A DNA stretch of 33,711 bases from Chara braunii. Lineage: Eukaryota > Streptophyta > Charophyceae > Charales > Characeae. This document shows positions 18,432-29,245 of the stretch, one piece after another (position 1 is the first letter of the stretch; every line of letters begins with the position of its first letter). The notes below the pieces were generated by a model, which had not been told where the DNA came from, searched no databases, and was given only the letters and a program-made list of their open reading frames with translations. Made by a program: the position numbers and the translations under genes. The stretch covers positions 8,199,428 through 8,233,138 of the forward strand of contig BFEA01000005.1 in NCBI GenBank assembly GCA_003427395.1. Reading direction: 5' to 3'.

Positions 18432-19441
18432 TAGTGGGTGCGCTGTTCACAGGGCGAGACGGAAGAGCTGCCTGCCCCCGGACAACTACGTTTTTTTTTG
18501 TTTTTTTTTTCCCCGGCCATTGAACCATCCCATCTATCCGAAATGTCGTATGCATTATGTATTTAGAATGCAAATGACCGTCTTCGAAGATACACACTTG
18601 CTGATTAGTGTGTAATGTGTGATATAAGATATGGAATGTTACCAGAGACCATTTTCTTTTATAATAAGTAAATCGGAATGATTCACCAGCAGTCGTTCCA
18701 ACTTTCTCGTTTCGTTCTCTTTTTTTTTTATGGGAAAAAAAACGAAATTGAAAACGCGGTCATTTTGCTAAGAAGATCGAGTGTCGTTTCTTTTCTCGTC
18801 GATTTAATATCTGATCCTGGAAAAAAGTGTAACGTCATCATAAATATGATTTCCGAATTATTATAAATGCGGGCAGTTTGCGGTTCTTCGAACCGTTCTT
18901 TTGAGATATCTGGTGGAGGCAGCTTGAAAGAAAAATCGAATAAGCTCGGATAGCCCCGCCGCGCGCGCCGCGCGGCCGGCATCACCTCTACCCTGCCCCT
19001 ATTTTCTTTCGTTTTCTTCGTTTTTTTTTTGTATTTTTTTTGAGGCTTCCTTCTCCTTATCGGTGGACAGCAATATATTTTCCTATGACCGCACGTGTTT
19101 TTTAACTGGCGTTCTGCCTTGTCACGGAACATATCTTTCGTTCCCTACCTACCTACCTACCGCTACTCCTATTAGCAAGGGGGCAATATCATATGGTTAC
19201 CTCTCTCGACCGGCGGCCCCAACCCTGCACCCTAAACGCTAAGCCAAAGGGGGCAAGCATACCGTTACCTCTCCACCGAGAGAGGCAACCTCCCTTCACC
19301 GAAGAGAGGTAGGAAGTTTTTTTTCCATTTCTTAGAGAAAATAATTTCTTTTTCGTCTTCTTTTTATTTAAATGCGAAATTGATTTCATTCAAATCCTAA
19401 ATTGCTTTTGAACGTTTTCATTCTGGACAAGTGATTACTTT
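18432..19441. other. Intergenic, no gene recognised
   Basis: Contains T-runs, a GC-rich hairpin (18959-18977, GCCGCGCG with CGCGCGGC) and a short (CTAC)n run (19145-19160). The segment at 19214-19245 (CCCCAACCCTGCACC, then CGCTAAGC) resembles 26116-26155 and may be another dispersed repeat. Confidence 0.45.
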
Positions 19442-19524
19442 GGTTTCGAACTTGGGTGAGGGTGTGCATTCCGTCAGTTCGTAGCTGTGTACCGACTGAG
19501 CTAGGCTTTGGTTTCGAACTCGGG
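19442..19524 (-). repeat. tRNA-like sequence 5, with duplicated B box
   Basis: The minus strand has A box TAGCTCAGTCGGTACACA (19503-19486) and B box AAGTTCGAAACC (19453-19442). A second B-box-like GAGTTCGAAACC lies upstream (19521-19510), as if two units were arranged head to tail. The orientation is the same as that of the four other units in 11.7-18.4 kb. Confidence 0.55.
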
Positions 19525-19604
19525 TAAATGCTGGTCTTTTGTGTAGCGTGCCAGTGGTAATTTGTAGTAAAAGGGATGTCGCGAAGAAAAGCCTCCTTTT
19601 TTCC

Positions 19605-19658
19605 AAATCAATGTTCTTCTTTAAAAAAAAAAAAAAAAAAAAAAATCAATGTTCTTCT
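19605..19658 (+). mobile_element. Poly(A) insertion flanked by a 16-bp direct repeat
   Basis: AAATCAATGTTCTTCT occurs at 19605-19620 and again at 19643-19658, separated only by TT and an A-run. This is what is left when target-primed reverse transcription copies little more than the tail of an RNA. A local duplication with tract expansion is the alternative. Confidence 0.6.
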
Positions 19659-19742
19659 AGAGTCTAGACCGGGGGCCGGAGGCCCACAGACACCGTTGAG
19701 TGGAACTAGTTCAAGGGTGTGACACGATCTCCGTGGAAGAGG

Positions 19743-20245
19743 GGTATTGATTTCCGCTGTTTTTAACGGTGGGACTCCGGATTTATTATTAAGTTAAACG
19801 TGCCGGATGTCGCGGTATTGATTTCCGCTGTTTTTAACGGTAGGACTCCGGAATCACTTCGAACTGATTCCTTGGTTTTATGTCTCAAGATGTGGGGGAC
19901 TGGTCCGCTGCACGCCATTTAGAATGCATCTGGACTGCATGGCATTTAGAATGTATCTGGATGTCGCGGTAGTCCCTCCCGATACGGTCAACGTGCCGGA
20001 TCAGTCCTAATATATCTGGACAAGGGCGCAATTTCAGATTTTTAGAAATACTGGAGAGAGGCCCAGAGGCGACGCAGTGTTGGGACGAGACGCGCTGTCT
20101 AGGGGGATAGCGACACCAACTCAGGTCGTACTGACACTATGAGCGTCTCAACTGAATCTGGTCGTGATTACGGTTAGCCGGGTTATTAGGGCGTACGAAG
20201 ACTATGACTTTCTCAACTGACTCTGGTCGTGATTACGGTGAAGAT
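19743..20245. repeat. Cluster of local tandem duplications
   Basis: GGTATTGATTTCCGCTGT, continued to GGACTCCGGA, occurs at 19743-19781 and 19813-19851. CATTTAGAATG-ATCTGGA is doubled at about 19916 and 19944. TCTCAACTGA-TCTGGTCGTG followed by ATTACGGT is doubled at about 20147 and 20212. No coding content is recognised. Confidence 0.75.
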
Positions 20246-20550
20246 AAGTGTGAGCCTAGTAATAGGTTGAGCTGTGTTAGAACTATTGGCGTCGCAGCAC
20301 TGCGGCAGCAGTACATACTAAATTCTGAACAGTGAAATAGAGAGCGCATGTTGACGAGGAAGGGACCAGATACATCTGTCACTATCAAGACTGACCGACG
20401 TATCTTGCCAGTATCTGTGTGAAGATTCGCTCGCCATGAAATTTAGTTTCCTGTTAAATCTTCTTTGCTATCGTGAGGTGGCTGGTCTCGAGGTGGCCGG
20501 CTTCAAGTTTACAGTGAATGACGAGTGTACCAGCGGGCCTAGCTCAGGGC

Positions 20551-20664
20551 CTCGCCACACTACTCTCGAAATGTGCAAAATGAGAATGAACTTCCCGCTA
20601 GAACACAGCCAGATGCGCCAGCCACATTTTTGTCTTTTGCACATTTCGAGAGAGGTGTGGCGAG
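20551..20664 (-). mobile_element. Fold-back repeat family, copy 2, with 30-bp arms
   Basis: The arms 20551-20580 and 20635-20664 are inverted copies matching at 28 of 30 positions. The loop of about 54 bases carries the family core TTCTAGCGGGAAGTTCATTC on the minus strand. It could form a long hairpin RNA. It is MITE-like in form, but no clear target-site duplication was found. Confidence 0.7.
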
Positions 20665-21427
20665 ACCACGCCCCGCGTGGTGGCGCAGCCTGGGGCGCGG
20701 GGGCAGATCCTGTGGATCTGGGAGGAAATGCGTTCGGCCACGGAAGTAACCTAAACAGCGTTCTTCGAAGGCCCGCGGACGCTGGGTGCTACTGGGCCAT
20801 GAAGGCTGGCGGTGGCAGCAAAAAGGAAACAAACCCGCCGCGTGCAGTGGGCGATCCGGCCCCCCATTGGTTTGGAGTTCAACGGAGGCAGCGGTGAGTC
20901 GGTGCCGGATGAATGAGTGTTCTGCCACGTGGCCCACCACACAGTATTCACGAACTGTGACAAAGGCCGAGTGCATCTTCAGTTTAGATTTAGAAGTTGA
21001 CAACGTACATTGTCCACGAACAAATTATTCGCCAAATAGAAAAAGGCCACCTTCCATTTGATGCTGGGGTTGCCTGTTTTCATAGAGTACCCCTCCGAGG
21101 CCGAAGCACTATTTCCATTCCGAAGGACAACATTTTGGTAGACTTCCCAGAAAAAAGAAGGAAAAAAAAGAAACTTCTCAGATAAATAAGAGGAGTAGAG
21201 TTCAGAAACCTGTGAGTGTGTACACCCTTTTTTTTTTTGGTACCCACATTATGGAGACCATGGCTGGTTAAGACAATATATAACAAGTGGAGGGGTCCTG
21301 TGTTGCCGCGAGTTCAATGAACGTGCATTTCTCGTTCTTGTTTCGGACGAGTTGAACGTGCGTTCATTGAATGTGTTTGACGCGTTTGCTCAGGGCAGAG
21401 GGGTGTGGGCTGGGAGCCTGGGGGCCG
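20665..21427. other. Intergenic, no gene recognised
   Basis: Open frames across 20436-21003 on both strands run through the fold-back repeat and have no family features. Confidence 0.5.
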
Positions 21428-21447
21428 TGTGTGTGTGTATGTGTGTA

Positions 21448-21534
<87 letters not shown>
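21428..21534. repeat. GT then GA composite microsatellite
   Basis: A GT array with a few TA/TT interruptions passes directly into a GA array that runs into the assembly gap. Confidence 0.95.
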
Positions 21535-22105
21535 NNNNNNNNNNNNNNNNNNNNNNNNNNNNNNNNNNNNNNNNNNNNNNNNNNNNNNNNNNNNNNNNNN
21601 NNNNNNNNNNNNNNNNNNNNNNNNNNNNNNNNNNNNNNNNNNNNNNNNNNNNNNNNNNNNNNNNNNNNNNNNNNNNNNNNNNNNNNNNNNNNNNNNNNNN
21701 NNNNNNNNNNNNNNNNNNNNNNNNNNNNNNNNNNNNNNNNNNNNNNNNNNNNNNNNNNNNNNNNNNNNNNNNNNNNNNNNNNNNNNNNNNNNNNNNNNNN
21801 NNNNNNNNNNNNNNNNNNNNNNNNNNNNNNNNNNNNNNNNNNNNNNNNNNNNNNNNNNNNNNNNNNNNNNNNNNNNNNNNNNNNNNNNNNNNNNNNNNNN
21901 NNNNNNNNNNNNNNNNNNNNNNNNNNNNNNNNNNNNNNNNNNNNNNNNNNNNNNNNNNNNNNNNNNNNNNNNNNNNNNNNNNNNNNNNNNNNNNNNNNNN
22001 NNNNNNNNNNNNNNNNNNNNNNNNNNNNNNNNNNNNNNNNNNNNNNNNNNNNNNNNNNNNNNNNNNNNNNNNNNNNNNNNNNNNNNNNNNNNNNNNNNNN
22101 NNNNN
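21535..22105. other. Assembly gap of 571 Ns
   Basis: Only N. The same GT-then-GA composite lies on both sides, so the gap probably contains or was caused by this array, and its true length is unknown. Frames spanning it have no meaning. Confidence 0.98.

Positions 22106-22158
<53 letters not shown>
22106..22158. repeat. GT then GA composite microsatellite, right side of the gap
   Basis: A GT array (to 22140) followed by GA, repeating the order seen left of the gap. Confidence 0.95.
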
Positions 22159-22940
<782 letters not shown>

Positions 22941-23900
22941 ACACTGATGCGGGCAGTCCGTCGCCTTGCACCTACTAGTTACACAAAGTTGTTGCCCCAT
23001 TTAGTCCGAACATGCAAGCCATGTTCGGCCGTGTGCCACAGTTCTTTGCGGCCACACGTCAACCTCGCATACTCGGCACCAGCTCGTCGGATCGCCCAAC
23101 TCCCTACTCACCATCTTGCTCCTGTCTGTTAGCCGATCCTCTTGACCTCACTAACTCCAAAGTTTATTAAAGAGCGAGTTAATCGCGCTTGCAAAATTTA
23201 TAGAATGAGCGCCCGTGAGAAATAGTCGGGATCGTGCCTATGTGGGAAAGAAGGAGAAGGAAGGAAATGCCTACGATTGCATGGTCGGGCCGTGGTGTGG
23301 GGGACGTAGCCACTCTCCGCACATCGATCCAGTCATGCATCGTTCAGGCCAATATGATTGAGGGAAATATGCGCGCAAAGGGACGCGATAGAGATATCAA
23401 GGAGGAGATTACGGTTACATTTGCGCTTGCCAAGAAGATAATTACAGTTACACGTGAGATTAAGGTGCGGAGAAGCCAGAGCACAAGCCCTTAAGCGGCA
23501 GAACGTGCGCAGGTAAGAAGCACCGTGCAATTGCAGGCAAAATTACGATGCACCAAAATTTCTAGCCTACTTTAAATCCTAATTGCAAAAAGAAATTCCA
23601 AGAGCCTGCATGGGCTCGACTTCATTTGAAAATTCAAAACGATTCGAGAAAAGATTCCCCCCCGCGATGACCGCACAAAAATTCCTCATTCCTCACAGCA
23701 AAACAAGAAAGTAGCTATGGCAACAATTATTTTTCGTGCTTGCTAAGGTGTGATCAACTACCAACCGACGCAACCGTCGTGGAACTGCCCTTTTTCTAAA
23801 AGACGAGGGCATTCATGTAATTGGACGGGCCCCTCTTAATCAACCCCCGAATTATCATCGCACAGAAAACCGTGCGCTTTCAAAAAAACAGTTTGTTACA
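22941..23900 (-). repeat. Diverged solo LTR of the same retrotransposon family
   Basis: It aligns with 9860-10912: GGGCAGTCCGTCG, CGCCCAACTCC, GAGCGAGTTAATCGC, the TATA-like AATTTATA (23195-23202), GGAAATGCCTACG, GGGCCGTGGTGTGGGGGACG and the terminus GTTTGTTACA, which ends at 23900 just as the other LTRs end in TTCGTCACA. No primer-binding site or gag-pol lies beside it. It is much more diverged than the two LTRs of the main element and so is older or from another subfamily. Confidence 0.85.
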
Positions 23901-23939
23901 ATGTATGAAGAGGCTCGTAGGATTTGAAGGGGTTTTTAT

Positions 23940-24090
23940 AAAAAAGGTACATAGATCATATTGTTAATTAAATGGCTGACTCCTGAATGGACTGTCATAT
24001 GCCTAGCACATAGCCTCTACAACAACCTGTACTGAAGGGAGTCTGATAGAGATGTACATAGATCATATTGATAATCAAATGACCGGGGGG
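23940..24090. repeat. Direct repeat of about 30 bp, 107 bp apart
   Basis: GTACATAGATCATATTG, then AAT-AAATG, occurs at about 23946 and 24053, next to the solo LTR end. No gene is recognised between 23901 and 24640. Confidence 0.6.
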
Positions 24091-24647
24091 GGAAAAACAA
24101 AAAAAGATTACCCACCCTCGCCTTTTTTCCAGTGCCCTAACCATACCAGTTGTTCTACCCGAACATGATCTCTCCACTGCATGCTGACACGTCAAACCGT
24201 CAACATGATGCATCTGTTTGTTGTCATGGTAATTGGCCTTTAATGCTTTGCAAGGCTTGCATACCCCTTGAAACATCGTAGTGGTAGAGGTGTATTCTCC
24301 AGAGAGGTTTGGATAGTTGGGCCAAGAAACAATAGTGTCATTTTTTTCAATGTCGTGCTAGTGTAAATATAGCGATTTGAGTTCTAGTTGCGAGTCTGTG
24401 CGCGATATTGACCAACTTGAACAATTCCTTCGAAAAGGTATGACCTTGCTGCTGTCAGAGGGTACCATTTTCAAATCCTGATAACCCGCCACCGTTAAAC
24501 CATCATGCATCTTTCTTATGTCGTGTTGATTGGCTTGCACAGTTGGGAAGTTGGGAGCACAATAATGAAGTGAATTTCTGTTAAAAAAACAAAGGGAAAA
24601 AAAACACGATGGGCCATGTTAATTCAAATTAGTGCCATTATCCAACG

Positions 24648-24737
24648 GCGTAGTCAAGTTGGTAAGGCATGCAATTGGCATTCAAGAGATCTTGGGTTCA
24701 ATCCCCATTGACTTCAGGAGATTTTGGGTTCAATCCC
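24648..24737 (+). repeat. tRNA-like sequence 6, with duplicated B box
   Basis: The plus strand has a D-arm-like TAGTCAAGTTGGTAAGGCA (24651-24669) and B box GGGTTCAATCCCC (24694-24706). GGGTTCAATCCC recurs at 24726-24737. The acceptor stem does not pair well. Unlike units 1-5 it is on the plus strand. Confidence 0.5.
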
Positions 24738-24739
24738 TA

Positions 24740-25775
24740 TTCAGGTTGACGTCCGCCATTTGGTAGAGATTTGCCATTGGTCCTCTTAAGTGGCATTGAG
24801 CAGAGACTGCTGATGGTCATAGGGGGAGGGGACCGAAGAGGGGCACAGTGACTGGCCCATAGGCCTCGGAGGGGTACTCCAAAAGATCTACTACCCCATA
24901 TTTTTACTTTTTTTTTTTTATTTTGTTTTGCCCCTAAAACACCTTCGGACGACCGTCGTCCGTACGCCCGTACGACCATCCGTCCGTCCGTACGGAGACC
25001 TCCCGTATGACGTACGGGCGACGACACAACTCCCACTCGGCCCGTCGTGTTTGTCTCTGTTTGTGTGTGGGTTATTAGTGTGCATTCTTTGAGAATCTTT
25101 CACATCGCAATGCTTCGACCAGCAGTCTGAGACTATCGATCCTTCCAAAACGGTCTTAATGCGTATCTACGATACGACACACCATAGTCCTCTTGTCCAC
25201 CAGTTCAGGGATGCAGTCGTAGGGCAACCGAGCGACATTTATTTCATAAATTTAGTCGTAGGACAATGGAGTGACATTTTTTTTTGTGAACCGATTCACA
25301 CACACAACAATCGCTGCGCAGACGTAGTCATAGGAGAAATAAGCACTCTCAATGACCCGCCTCAGACTTCCCTTGACTCTACAAGGTAGCTATAATAAAT
25401 CTCGACATCCCACATCATTTCACGATCAATATATATGCAATTCGCCTCGGATGAATGGTCAAAACAGGTATGAGCATGCGCCACATGTGGAACCTCTAAT
25501 CAATTTCACCTGGAAACAAGCTCGCTCGATCATGCAAGGTTTGACACTCTCAGTACTCTAAAATTAGCTATCAGCAAGCAAATCTCAACTGCCATACTGC
25601 TGGAAGAAACATCGCCTGTTATTTATTTTCCTCAAACGAGATATCAGCAAGCTAGGATATCCTGGCTTCCCACCAATAGCGTTTGTAGAGCTCCCCTAGG
25701 ACCTTACATGATTGCTAGCTTTCAAGGGGTTGGGCGATGGTTCCTTGTTCGATCTGTATAACTGGCCCCTGTCGT
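24740..25775. other. Intergenic, no gene recognised
   Basis: Holds a CpG-rich segment with repeated CGTACG and GTCCGT words (24950-25025). Some frames are open across it because of this composition. Nothing with family features is seen. Confidence 0.45.
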
Positions 25776-25779
25776 GATT

Positions 25780-26012
25780 TTTGTCTTTTGTGCATGTCGA
25801 GAGCAGTGGAGAGAGGCACAAAAGAAAAAACTATGAACTTAAAAGAAATGACACGTTTCCTTCTGTTTTTTTTTTTTTTTTTTTACTTATAAAACTACGT
25901 TATAGGGCCTAGTTGCACTACTCTCCAGATGCACAAACGACAAAAAAAAAATGGCAATGTATCTTTCCATGTTCTAGCGGTGGATTTAGTCTCATTTTGC
26001 ACATGTAGAGCA
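25780..26012 (+). mobile_element. Fold-back repeat family, copy 3, with extra arm
   Basis: The core (25960-26012) reads ATCTTTCCATGTTCTAGCGG, followed by CTCATTTTGCACATGTAGAG. The arm-like TTTTTGTCTTTTGTGCATG (25781-25799), continued by TCGAGAG, is inverted relative to 25915-25945, with a T-run and other sequence between. It appears to be a copy split or extended by later events. Confidence 0.55.
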
Positions 26013-26290
26013 TATTCTTCAGTCGTTTCCTTCTCCCAAACACCCCCCGCCCCCTTCTTCCTAAATATGAACCTGACACACACGACGCACACCGATCAAC
26101 GTCGTTACACGAACGACCTCCCCAACCCGGCACCGGTCGCTGAGCCGCTAAGCTCTTAGACGACCGCTCGACCTATTGGCCGTTGTAACGCTGGCAATCT
26201 CACCCTTCAAACACACTTGTCGATGCTCTCTAAACCCCCGTTAACTGCCAAAAACATTCCTAGAAAAGAAATTGCGCTACGCGATAAAAA

Positions 26291-26382
26291 AACGAACCGG
26301 TTAAGGCACAACCCAATAGCTTCGAACTCCCTTGGACTTTTGAAAAACAAATGCAGGGTAGAATCCGGAACCGGTTCAAGCC
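26291..26382 (+). repeat. Possible class II tRNA-like (Ser/Leu type) SINE head
   Basis: ACCGGTTAAGGCACAAC resembles the D-arm of Ser/Leu tRNAs, and CGGTTCAAGCCC at 26371-26382 resembles a B box. The spacing fits a tRNA with a long variable arm. Only the two boxes support this. Confidence 0.3.
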
Positions 26383-26674
26383 CAACGGTGGCTGCCATAT
26401 ATAGTCATTCCTAAATCTCATTGGCCGTTGTTCTATTGTTTCACCCTCCTCAAAGGTGGGAGACCCACCTTAGTTTTGATATTTTACCACTCGGAAAAGG
26501 TTACCAATTCAGTATTTTTTTGTATTTTTTTAAAGCCCAACCAATTCAATTACCTGTAGAATCTGGACAGGATGGTCTTTCACGCCTTTTAAATTGTCAT
26601 TATAGCTAGGTGAAAAAATTGGATATCACGCAGACCAATTTTATCCGGATTCCTTCTGTTCGCATGTCATTTTC

Positions 26675-26745
26675 GGATTAGTTCCGGACTGTGTAGCGTC
26701 GTGGTCGGATCATCTGGATTAGTTCCGGACTGTGTAGCGTCGTGT
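26675..26745. repeat. Direct repeat of 29-30 bp
   Basis: GGATTAGTTCCGGACTGTGT followed by AGCGTCGTG occurs twice in tandem, separated by about 12 bases. No gene is recognised from 26383 to 27280. Confidence 0.85.
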
Positions 26746-27282
26746 TTGGGTTCGGTGACCGGACCGTTTGCGACCGAATGATTGAGCGCCAAAACCCTCC
26801 GAACGGGAACATAAAAATATTTTTAAAAATAATAATACCTCAGAAACATCTGAAAAAATATATATGTTATGTAAAATAATATTACAAACAACTTATTTTT
26901 TTTTAAAGGCAGCCAGTGTCGTATGATCCAGAAAATCCGACCTTGTTTCGACAGTTACTTTTGAATTGTACAAGCCGGAAAAACGGGTCCGGCGTCCCTC
27001 ACATCATACAAAAGGTTACAGGGTAAACTGTTTCCTTTGGTTGTAACCATGTCACCCTCAACAAGGCAACGATCCCATTGTGAATTCTCATACACACACA
27101 CACAGACACTCATGTATACAAGTGTAGTATATACTTTCATGGTTTAGCTGTAAATTCATTCAATTTTGTTCATCCTACTTATGGGAGTAGCGTGAGACTA
27201 GCCGGGACACACACTCACGCACACTCGCACGCGTGCATTAATTACCGAAATCTCAACTATTCCTACCTGCCATTAATGTAAT

Positions 27283-27820
27283 ATGGCTCAGGGGAATCTT
27301 TGGCTGGGAACTAATCACCGCGTCGAGCTTAATCCCAACACGACAATGTGCAGTGGCTTGAAAGGTGTAGAATACATGGGAGCTCTTCCAACACAAACCT
27401 TGATCGAGCTTTCACCCAGCGCGGGAGTATGCGAACTCCCTTTTTTATCCTACCCTCTGTTTCTTTCTCCCCATCTGCGCATTCATCACCCTCCTCCTTG
27501 GCTGCACGTTTTTGTATCTTCTAATCCTCGTTTTCAGCTCACGTGTCTTTCTACTTCGAGTTCTCCTCTTCGTCTTTCCATCCACACCTCCCTACGTGCT
27601 TTCTCCTCCCCTCGCTCTTCTTCTTTCTTTTCCTCCTTCCTCTTTCTCTTTGCCTTTATCCCCGTCTTCCTTCTCCTTGACCTTGTTTTACCTTTCTTTG
27701 TACCCGTTTTTTTTTCTACCCAGCTACTATGCAACATCGAAGTCGGCCTAAGCCTTTGTGACCACAATGACCTTTTCCGAACTAAAAGAAGACATGGGTC
27801 AAGATAATGATTATGGAAAG
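27283..27820. other. Pyrimidine-rich stretch, no gene recognised
   Basis: From about 27430 to 27720 the plus strand is CT-rich with imperfect repeats. The open frame from 27283 is mainly a product of this bias and has no recognisable domain. Confidence 0.5.
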
Positions 27821-27865
27821 AGTAATATCGACTGATGATCCTCATAGTTAGGCTAGTCAAAACAA

Positions 27866-28010
27866 TAGTAGTAATAATAATAATAATATAGCAAAAAGAA
27901 TAATAAAAAGAATATAGCAATAATAATAATAATAATAATAATATAGCAAAATTTTGCCAAAAAATAAAATAAAATTAAATAGCAAAAGTAATAATAATAA
28001 CTAGGTTACC
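27866..28010. repeat. AT-rich TAA microsatellite
   Basis: Several AATAAT runs broken by ATAGCAAAA. A short inverted repeat (CCGTCGTC with GACGACGG, about 28067-28093) and an A-run follow. Confidence 0.8.
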
Positions 28011-28200
28011 AATCGTCCAGAAACCGGATGTCTCCCTTGGACATCTCCCTCATACGTCTGGTAACCCCGTCGTCCGGATTTCCAGACGACGGCTTTTTAT
28101 CAAAAAAAAAAGAAGAAAAAAGAACAGTGTTGAGTATGCTCTAGAGACCCCCCACAAAAAATTTCAGATTTTTCAGAGCATTTGGTGATAGGGTGGTCTT

Positions 28201-28255
28201 TGGGGTAGGGGGGGGGAGGGGGGGTATGAGGGGTTTTGGTGGGGATAGGAGGGGC
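28201..28255 (+). other. G-rich tract with G-quadruplex potential
   Basis: Six G-runs of four or more within 55 bases (GGGG, GGGGGGGGG, GGGGGGG, GGGG, GGGG, GGGG), separated by short loops. This pattern is expected to fold as a G-quadruplex on the plus strand. Confidence 0.7.
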
Positions 28256-28387
28256 ATCGGTATGGATTAGAATCTTTGAAGATCTTTATTGTTTATTCTA
28301 CTTGCCCAAATGAGCCCCAAAAAATTTGGTGGCATATACCTTATCGAAGGTGAAAGCTACACGATTTTTTTCAAAAAAAAAAAAAAA

Positions 28388-28551
28388 AACTTGCATGTGT
28401 TTCTGGAAACGCCTCTGTGTACTTTGCAATTTGCGATTTTTTGGAAACACATGCAAGTTGCCTAGTGTTTTTCTAAAGGTCAAGTTGTGCACCACACGCA
28501 GAGTTTCCATAAATCATTCAATCGCAAATTGCAAAGTACACAGAGGCGTTT
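28388..28551. repeat. Two interlocking perfect inverted repeats (16 bp and 32 bp)
   Basis: 28388-28403 (AACTTGCATGTGTTTC) is the exact inverse of 28444-28459. The 32 bases at 28407-28438 are the exact inverse of 28520-28551. The first pair's right arm lies between the arms of the second, so the two hairpins cannot both form fully in one strand without a pseudoknot. Confidence 0.9.
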
Positions 28552-28725
28552 TCAAAAATCATTCAATGCAAAAAATCTTTCAATCCCACATTGGAAAGTA
28601 CACAGAGACTTTCCAAAAATCACAAAGTACATGGAGCCTTTCCAAAAATCATTCAAGGACACGTTCTAGGGTACATGTAGGCTTTCCAAAAATCATTCAA
28701 GCCCAGGTCGTAAAGTACATGGAGC
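28504..28725. repeat. Degenerate tandem repeat, unit about 45-60 bp
   Basis: TTTCCAAAAATCATTCAA (or a close variant) recurs at 28504, 28549, 28609, 28640 and 28683. Each is usually followed by a variable segment and AAAGTACA-GGAG. The right arm of the 32-bp inverted repeat is part of the first unit. Confidence 0.85.
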
Positions 28726-29200
28726 CGAGAGGAAAAGGCGAATGACCTACAGCCTCGTCTACACAACACGCGAATGTGGATAGCTTTTGGAAAAATCAAG
28801 CAGTACATCGACGTCGTACAATCAACATGACACACCCTCATCTAAACAAGACGCTTCCCTGCAGTCTACATAACACGTCCTCGTCGCCAGAGCCACGGAA
28901 ACACAACCCCTACCTCAAAGACGAACATATCGAACACAATTTCAACCGAAGTCCAACACAAGCTGAAAAGTCCGACATTACACTAGAAACAAGCGCTGCC
29001 TCAAATACGAACATGTCGAACAGAAGTTCAACCGAAGTCCTACACAAACGCTGCTTCAAGCCGAAGACCTACACAAACGCTGATTCCTGCCGAAGTCCTA
29101 CATTAGACAAAATCTCATCCAAGCCCGGCACGATATTCACCTGCCTACACAAGTCCCACACAGAAGCTCATCCAAGCCTGACACGATGTCCCCAACGTGA
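28726..29200. repeat. Low-copy degenerate repeats, no gene recognised
   Basis: Recurrent blocks such as CCGAAGTCCTACACAAACGCTG, CTACA-AACACG and ACGAACAT-TCGAACA occur in varied spacing. A plus-strand frame stays open over 28776-29234 but reads as Ser/Thr/Asn-rich repeat with no domain. Confidence 0.55.
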
Positions 29201-29245
29201 TAGGGCCGGACCCATTGCCGAGGGGATGAGGTAATAAATGCGAGT

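Noticed and set aside
20436-20897. Open frame of 153 codons on the plus strand
   Set aside because: It reads through the fold-back repeat at 20551-20664 and has no domain.
24090-24160. Possible tRNA-like sequence on the minus strand (TGGTTAGGGCACTGG)
   Set aside because: It has only an A-box-like word; no B box at the right distance.
24950-25025. CpG-rich block as a possible promoter island or palindrome
   Set aside because: The repeated CGTACG words give no perfect long palindrome, and no gene starts nearby.
27283-27807. Plus-strand frame of 174 codons
   Set aside because: Most of it is Ser/Phe/Leu-rich translation of a CT-biased tract; no family resemblance.
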